A DNA stretch of 7,905 nucleotides from Micavibrio sp. UBA5572 (GTDB taxonomy: Bacteria > Pseudomonadota > Alphaproteobacteria > Micavibrionales > Micavibrionaceae). Where the stretch lies: positions 28,958 to 36,862 of the forward strand of contig DIMG01000004.1 of assembly GCA_002425415.1 (NCBI GenBank), read 5' to 3'. Below the pieces are notes generated by a model that saw nothing but the letters and a program-made list of their open reading frames with translations, made no database searches and had not been told where the DNA came from. Of the stretch, positions 5,720-7,905 are shown piece after piece. Each line of letters starts with the position of its first letter. The stretch's first letter is position 1. Position numbers and translations under genes: made by a program.

Positions 5720-6960
5720 TGACCATTAATTTCTCAGAAGATGAAGTTCATACATATCTCTATCAGCAAGGTATGGAAGCTTTGACCGTTGATTTTCCAA
5801 ACCTAAAACAGGATTTGAAACCCGATGATGAATTTGAACTTTGGAAGCTCATAAAACAAAAAGCCATTTCAAAATTATCACGAATTCACGACAGCGTTCG
5901 GTACGGAGAGTTTATAGCAACAAAATTAAAGCTACCGACCGACAAAACTACCCCGATGGAACTTGATCTGCTCGGAACTCATGAAGATGGTTTATTTGTC
6001 TTAGAGCTTAAAGTTAATCGCGCAGCAGAGCGAAACGCTTTCTCAGAGTTGTTTGCTTACAGCAATTACATATCTGGTATGTTTCCAGGATCAGGGAAGA
6101 AAGATATTACGAATATTTTGGTAGCAAATTTAGATGCCAAAATTACTCAACAAGCATTTCTGTATGATCTGATAATAACTGATCGAGATATAATTGTTTA
6201 TAAACTTGAATTTTCTGATGAGTCGTTAAACACACTATCGCTTACACCACACGTGCCATCTGACGAGGTTTTTAAACAATTCACGAATGATCTGCTTTCT
6301 CATGAATCAATGTCATGCATTGTAGCATCTTTTGATGATATGCATGGATGGTTTGATAATAATGAAGATGGCGGTTCGTTAAATAGCTGGACAAAAAAAC
6401 ACTTAGAACAACTATCAAATTATACAGCTCAATTAATGGAGGCCGAGGGTCTACACGGTTTTGTGTATATGCGTAAACCTTGGAAAGAAATACCTTGGTC
6501 AAATAAAAGTAGTTTGATTATTTGCGCTCTTAATCCATTCAAAATGCCTTCTGAAGAGCGTGGAAAGTTAATCCTAGAGCAAATAAATAATGGAGACCAT
6601 ATCATGGCTTTATTTGAAAACTCTGCATCTGGTTTTCTGGGCCGCCTAATACGAATTGCTCAAAAAGCTGTAAAAGATAGCTTTACCCATGACCATGATT
6701 GCTATGTTGAACTTCCTTTATGGGAGTATATGGTAACATCATTTGTAGAAACTGCCGCCACTCATAACTTCGCTTTCAGGCCAACTGGTTTATTACGAGA
6801 GGCCTATGTTGCACATCTTGATAATATCTACCTAAACAATTTATTGGATACAGAATATCAAGAAGATGTATCTATGCTAAAAATTAATGAGATAAACAAC
6901 TGGTTTAGAGCATGGGAATTTATGACTGCATGTGGGTTTAGAAACGAAGAAGATGCGTAA
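5719..6960 (+). CDS. PD-(D/E)XK nuclease-like protein, third gene of the hip-type operon
   Basis: A 413-residue protein I do not recognise as a named family. After a helical N-terminus (about 20-70) comes a PD-(D/E)XK-like core: P79-M-E-L-D83-L-L-G, a turn with an Asp-Gly pair, then FVLELKVNRA with E96-L-K98, followed by a helix (AFSELFAYSNYIS, 107-119). The spacing and flanking strands match NucS/restriction-type nucleases, and Glu64 could be the extra acidic residue. The remaining 290 residues show no familiar motif, signal peptide or membrane segment. It is cytosolic by appearance. It begins on the last base of hipA (TAATG), so it is translationally coupled. Sampled lines are 30-33% G+C against about 48% in hipA, suggesting a separate origin. 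Nuclease activity is inferred; the domain could instead be a degenerate binding fold. Confidence 0.7.
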   Translation: MTINFSEDEVHTYLYQQGMEALTVDFPNLKQDLKPDDEFELWKLIKQKAISKLSRIHDSVRYGEFIATKLKLPTDKTTPMELDLLGTHEDGLFVLELKVNRAAERNAFSELFAYSNYISGMFPGSGKKDITNILVANLDAKITQQAFLYDLIITDRDIIVYKLEFSDESLNTLSLTPHVPSDEVFKQFTNDLLSHESMSCIVASFDDMHGWFDNNEDGGSLNSWTKKHLEQLSNYTAQLMEAEGLHGFVYMRKPWKEIPWSNKSSLIICALNPFKMPSEERGKLILEQINNGDHIMALFENSASGFLGRLIRIAQKAVKDSFTHDHDCYVELPLWEYMVTSFVETAATHNFAFRPTGLLREAYVAHLDNIYLNNLLDTEYQEDVSMLKINEINNWFRAWEFMTACGFRNEEDA

Positions 6961-6963
6961 TAC

Positions 6964-7007
6964 GCTTTATAAAGCATAAATTGCTCCAAAATATGCTTTG
7001 TAAAGCA
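6964..7007. repeat. Two short dyads between convergent genes
   Basis: GCTTTATAAAGC (6964-6975, a perfect palindrome) and TGCTTTGTAAAGCA (6994-7007, 6-bp arms around GT) lie 30 bases apart in the 49-base gap between the convergent nuclease-like and XRE genes. They share the consensus GCTTTRTAAAGC. They may act as weak bidirectional terminators or as a pair of protein-binding sites; the stems are too short and AT-rich to call a terminator confidently. Confidence 0.35.
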
Positions 7008-7009
7008 GT

Positions 7010-7327
7010 TTAGTCATGTTTTTGAATTCTAATTCTTTTTGGCAGACGCTCTTCTTCCAACATTAAGCCCGTTAAGTCGTGACGCGCGTCGGCAATATCC
7101 TGCAGACGATCCAGCATCCCAAGAACAAACAAGGCAGAAACATACGATCCCACCGAAACACCGGAATCGCCTTTTTCAATTTTGTTCAGTGTAATACGCG
7201 AAAAACCAGCGCGCTCGGCCATAAGCTCAGTCCCAATACGACGGCGCAGGCGTGCGTCACGAATATCCTTGCCGAGCTTGTTCAAAGCCTTTTTGGCGGG
7301 TATGGGAAGATGTGGTTTTTTACTCAT
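7010..7327 (-). CDS. HipB-type XRE regulator lacking a HipA partner
   Basis: A 105-residue helix-turn-helix protein. The sequence DIRDARLRRRIGTELMAERA (about 21-40), followed by GFSRITLNKIEKGDSGVSVG, then a VLGMLDRLQDIAD helix and the tail LEEERLPKRIRI, is the standard form of antitoxins that precede hipA genes in Gram-negative bacteria. Here no hipA follows: the gene ends 49 bases from the convergent nuclease-like gene. It differs clearly from the HipB-like protein at 4173. It may be a remnant of a broken module, a free-standing repressor, or a regulator of a HipA encoded elsewhere, possibly the one in this window. GGTGA just before ATG 7327 is a workable ribosome binding site. The upstream gene ends 62 bases away; a weak promoter could lie in that gap (TTGCAA, 19 bases, GATAAT). 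Confidence 0.85.
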   Translation of the reverse strand: MSKKPHLPIPAKKALNKLGKDIRDARLRRRIGTELMAERAGFSRITLNKIEKGDSGVSVGSYVSALFVLGMLDRLQDIADARHDLTGLMLEEERLPKRIRIQKHD

Positions 7328-7389
7328 ATTTCACCGTTAATGTATATTATCTTTATCGTTACCGCACATATTGCAAAGAATAAGATACG

Positions 7390-7572
7390 TTATCTTTTGG
7401 CGTTGAAGCCTGCCTCATACGCCTCCTGCAAAGCCTCTTTCAAAGACCAGACGGCCACATCGTGAAAATCAAGGCTGTCGCTGTTACGGGTTTCCAGCGT
7501 TTCAAGGTTCAGATGCTTCTTGGCGATTTCGGTTAAAAGCTGGTCTGTTTGGTGTTGGGTAGCTTTAGGCAT
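7390..7572 (-). CDS. DUF6900-like small phage-type protein
   Basis: A 60-residue acidic protein: an N-terminal helix (TDQLLTEIAKKHLNLETLET, residues 8-27), then RNSDSLDFHDVAVWSLKEAL and EAYEAGFNAKR. The LETLETRNSDSLDFHDVAVW block is, from memory, the conserved core of DUF6900, a short family found in prophages and mobile elements with no known role. The frame is open upstream, but the ATG at 7572 is fixed by a near-perfect AAGGAGGG five bases before it. The start overlaps the end of the preceding 72-residue gene by 8 bases, so the two are translated together. Confidence 0.8.
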   Translation of the reverse strand: MPKATQHQTDQLLTEIAKKHLNLETLETRNSDSLDFHDVAVWSLKEALQEAYEAGFNAKR

Positions 7573-7783
7573 ATTCACCCTCCTTGAAAACACGGTCGGT
7601 AATGTGTTGTAGGTCACTGGCAATATCCGCCAAAAACCCTGCGTCGCCCCAGCGTATGTCATCGGGGTTGGTTTCAAAATGACCTGCGCTTGCCGCTTGC
7701 AGGCGCTCCAGCATCTCGTCAATGCGGGCTTTGTGTTCGATAAAGGCGTCCAGCGCCGTTCTTTTTTGCTCAGTGTTTGTCAT
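7565..7783 (-). CDS. Small helical protein of unknown function, first gene of the DUF6900 operon
   Basis: A 72-residue acidic protein that I cannot place in a named family. It is predicted mostly helical: TALDAFIEHKARIDEMLERL (about 9-28) has coiled-coil-like spacing, a loop with NPDDIRWGDAGF (39-50) follows, then a second helix (LADIASDLQHITDRVFKEGE). No DNA-binding, membrane or catalytic motif is evident. AAGGAG (7792-7797) eight bases before ATG 7783 supports the start. Its promoter region carries the element shared with the DUF3489 gene, so the two are probably expressed under the same conditions. The overlap with the next gene implies joint translation. A small phage accessory or plasmid-like maintenance protein is possible; no function is claimed. 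Confidence 0.72.
   Translation of the reverse strand: MTNTEQKRTALDAFIEHKARIDEMLERLQAASAGHFETNPDDIRWGDAGFLADIASDLQHITDRVFKEGEYA
7578..7585 (-). promoter_or_regulatory. Strong ribosome binding site fixing the DUF6900-like start
   Basis: AAGGAGGG on the minus strand, five bases before the ATG at 7572, inside the 3' end of the upstream gene. It rules out the longer open frame beginning at 7722. Confidence 0.75.
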
Positions 7784-7810
7784 CGTTTTTGCTCCTTTGT
7801 TAACACCAGT

Positions 7811-7842
7811 AACGCTTCATTTCCGAGGGTTATCAAGTCAAT
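7811..7842 (-). promoter_or_regulatory. Promoter-like element shared with the one at 453-484
   Basis: On the minus strand this reads ATTGACTTGATAA, ten variable bases, TGAAGCGTT. All 13 bases of the first block and 8 of 9 of the last match the copy before the DUF3489 gene, with equal spacing. It starts 59 bases before the ATG of the 72-residue gene. TTGACT is a good -35; the expected -10 position again holds TGAAGC rather than TATAAT. Confidence 0.5.
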
Positions 7843-7905
7843 TAGCATCAGTTTTTGCTTATTCTTTTTGGGTGGATCAGCGCGGCATTCGCATGTTATG
7901 CACAA

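Noticed and set aside
1..7905. CRISPR array, tRNA, rRNA or insertion sequence
   Set aside because: No spaced repeat array, no transposase frame with terminal inverted repeats, and no tRNA- or rRNA-like segment was seen on reading.

Overview
The window looks like a stretch of prophage or phage-derived island in a Gram-negative bacterium. Small families in it (DUF3489, DUF6900-like, HipB-type regulators, a Nu1-like terminase small subunit) are ones I associate with alphaproteobacterial mobile DNA; the assignment is by recall of family resemblance only, and no rRNA or housekeeping marker is present to fix the taxon. Most of the sequence is near 50% GC in sampled lines, with two clearly AT-richer patches (the DUF1643 gene and the nuclease-like gene, about 30-33% GC in sampled 60-base lines).

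Left part (1-774): the start of a terminase small subunit gene runs off the left edge on the minus strand. Divergent from it is a small winged-helix DUF3489 gene with a clear ribosome binding site and a promoter-like element (453-484). Middle-left (775-3732): a minus-strand modification operon in transcription order C5-cytosine methyltransferase, ParB-domain/beta-class adenine or N4-cytosine methyltransferase, DUF1643 protein. The C5 methyltransferase gene is overlapped for most of its length by a second same-strand open frame that itself looks protein-like (WPTP repeats and an LNPQFVEWLMG motif), so this may be a dual-coding locus. No restriction endonuclease gene is seen beside the methyltransferases.

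Centre (3733-4172): a 440-base divergent intergenic region packed with regulatory-looking sequence: four phased GTACGC repeats, a TACAATT-N5-AATTGTA dyad, a perfect 22-bp palindrome, and a near-consensus promoter with inverted repeats firing rightward.

Right-centre (4173-6960): a tightly coupled three-gene operon, HipB-like antitoxin, HipA-family kinase with intact catalytic residues, and a 413-residue protein with a PD-(D/E)XK nuclease-like core. Start and stop codons overlap at both junctions. This is the most likely place for an undescribed system: a HipBA module with a nuclease-like third component, divergent from two DNA methyltransferases.

Right end (6961-7905): convergent minus-strand genes: an orphan HipB-type regulator without a HipA partner, preceded by two small phage-type genes (DUF6900-like, and a 72-residue unknown) that overlap each other. 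The first of these has a promoter element (7811-7842) matching, in register and at the same distance from the start codon, the one in front of the DUF3489 gene 7 kb away, suggesting common control. In the last 63 bases I see no supportable feature.
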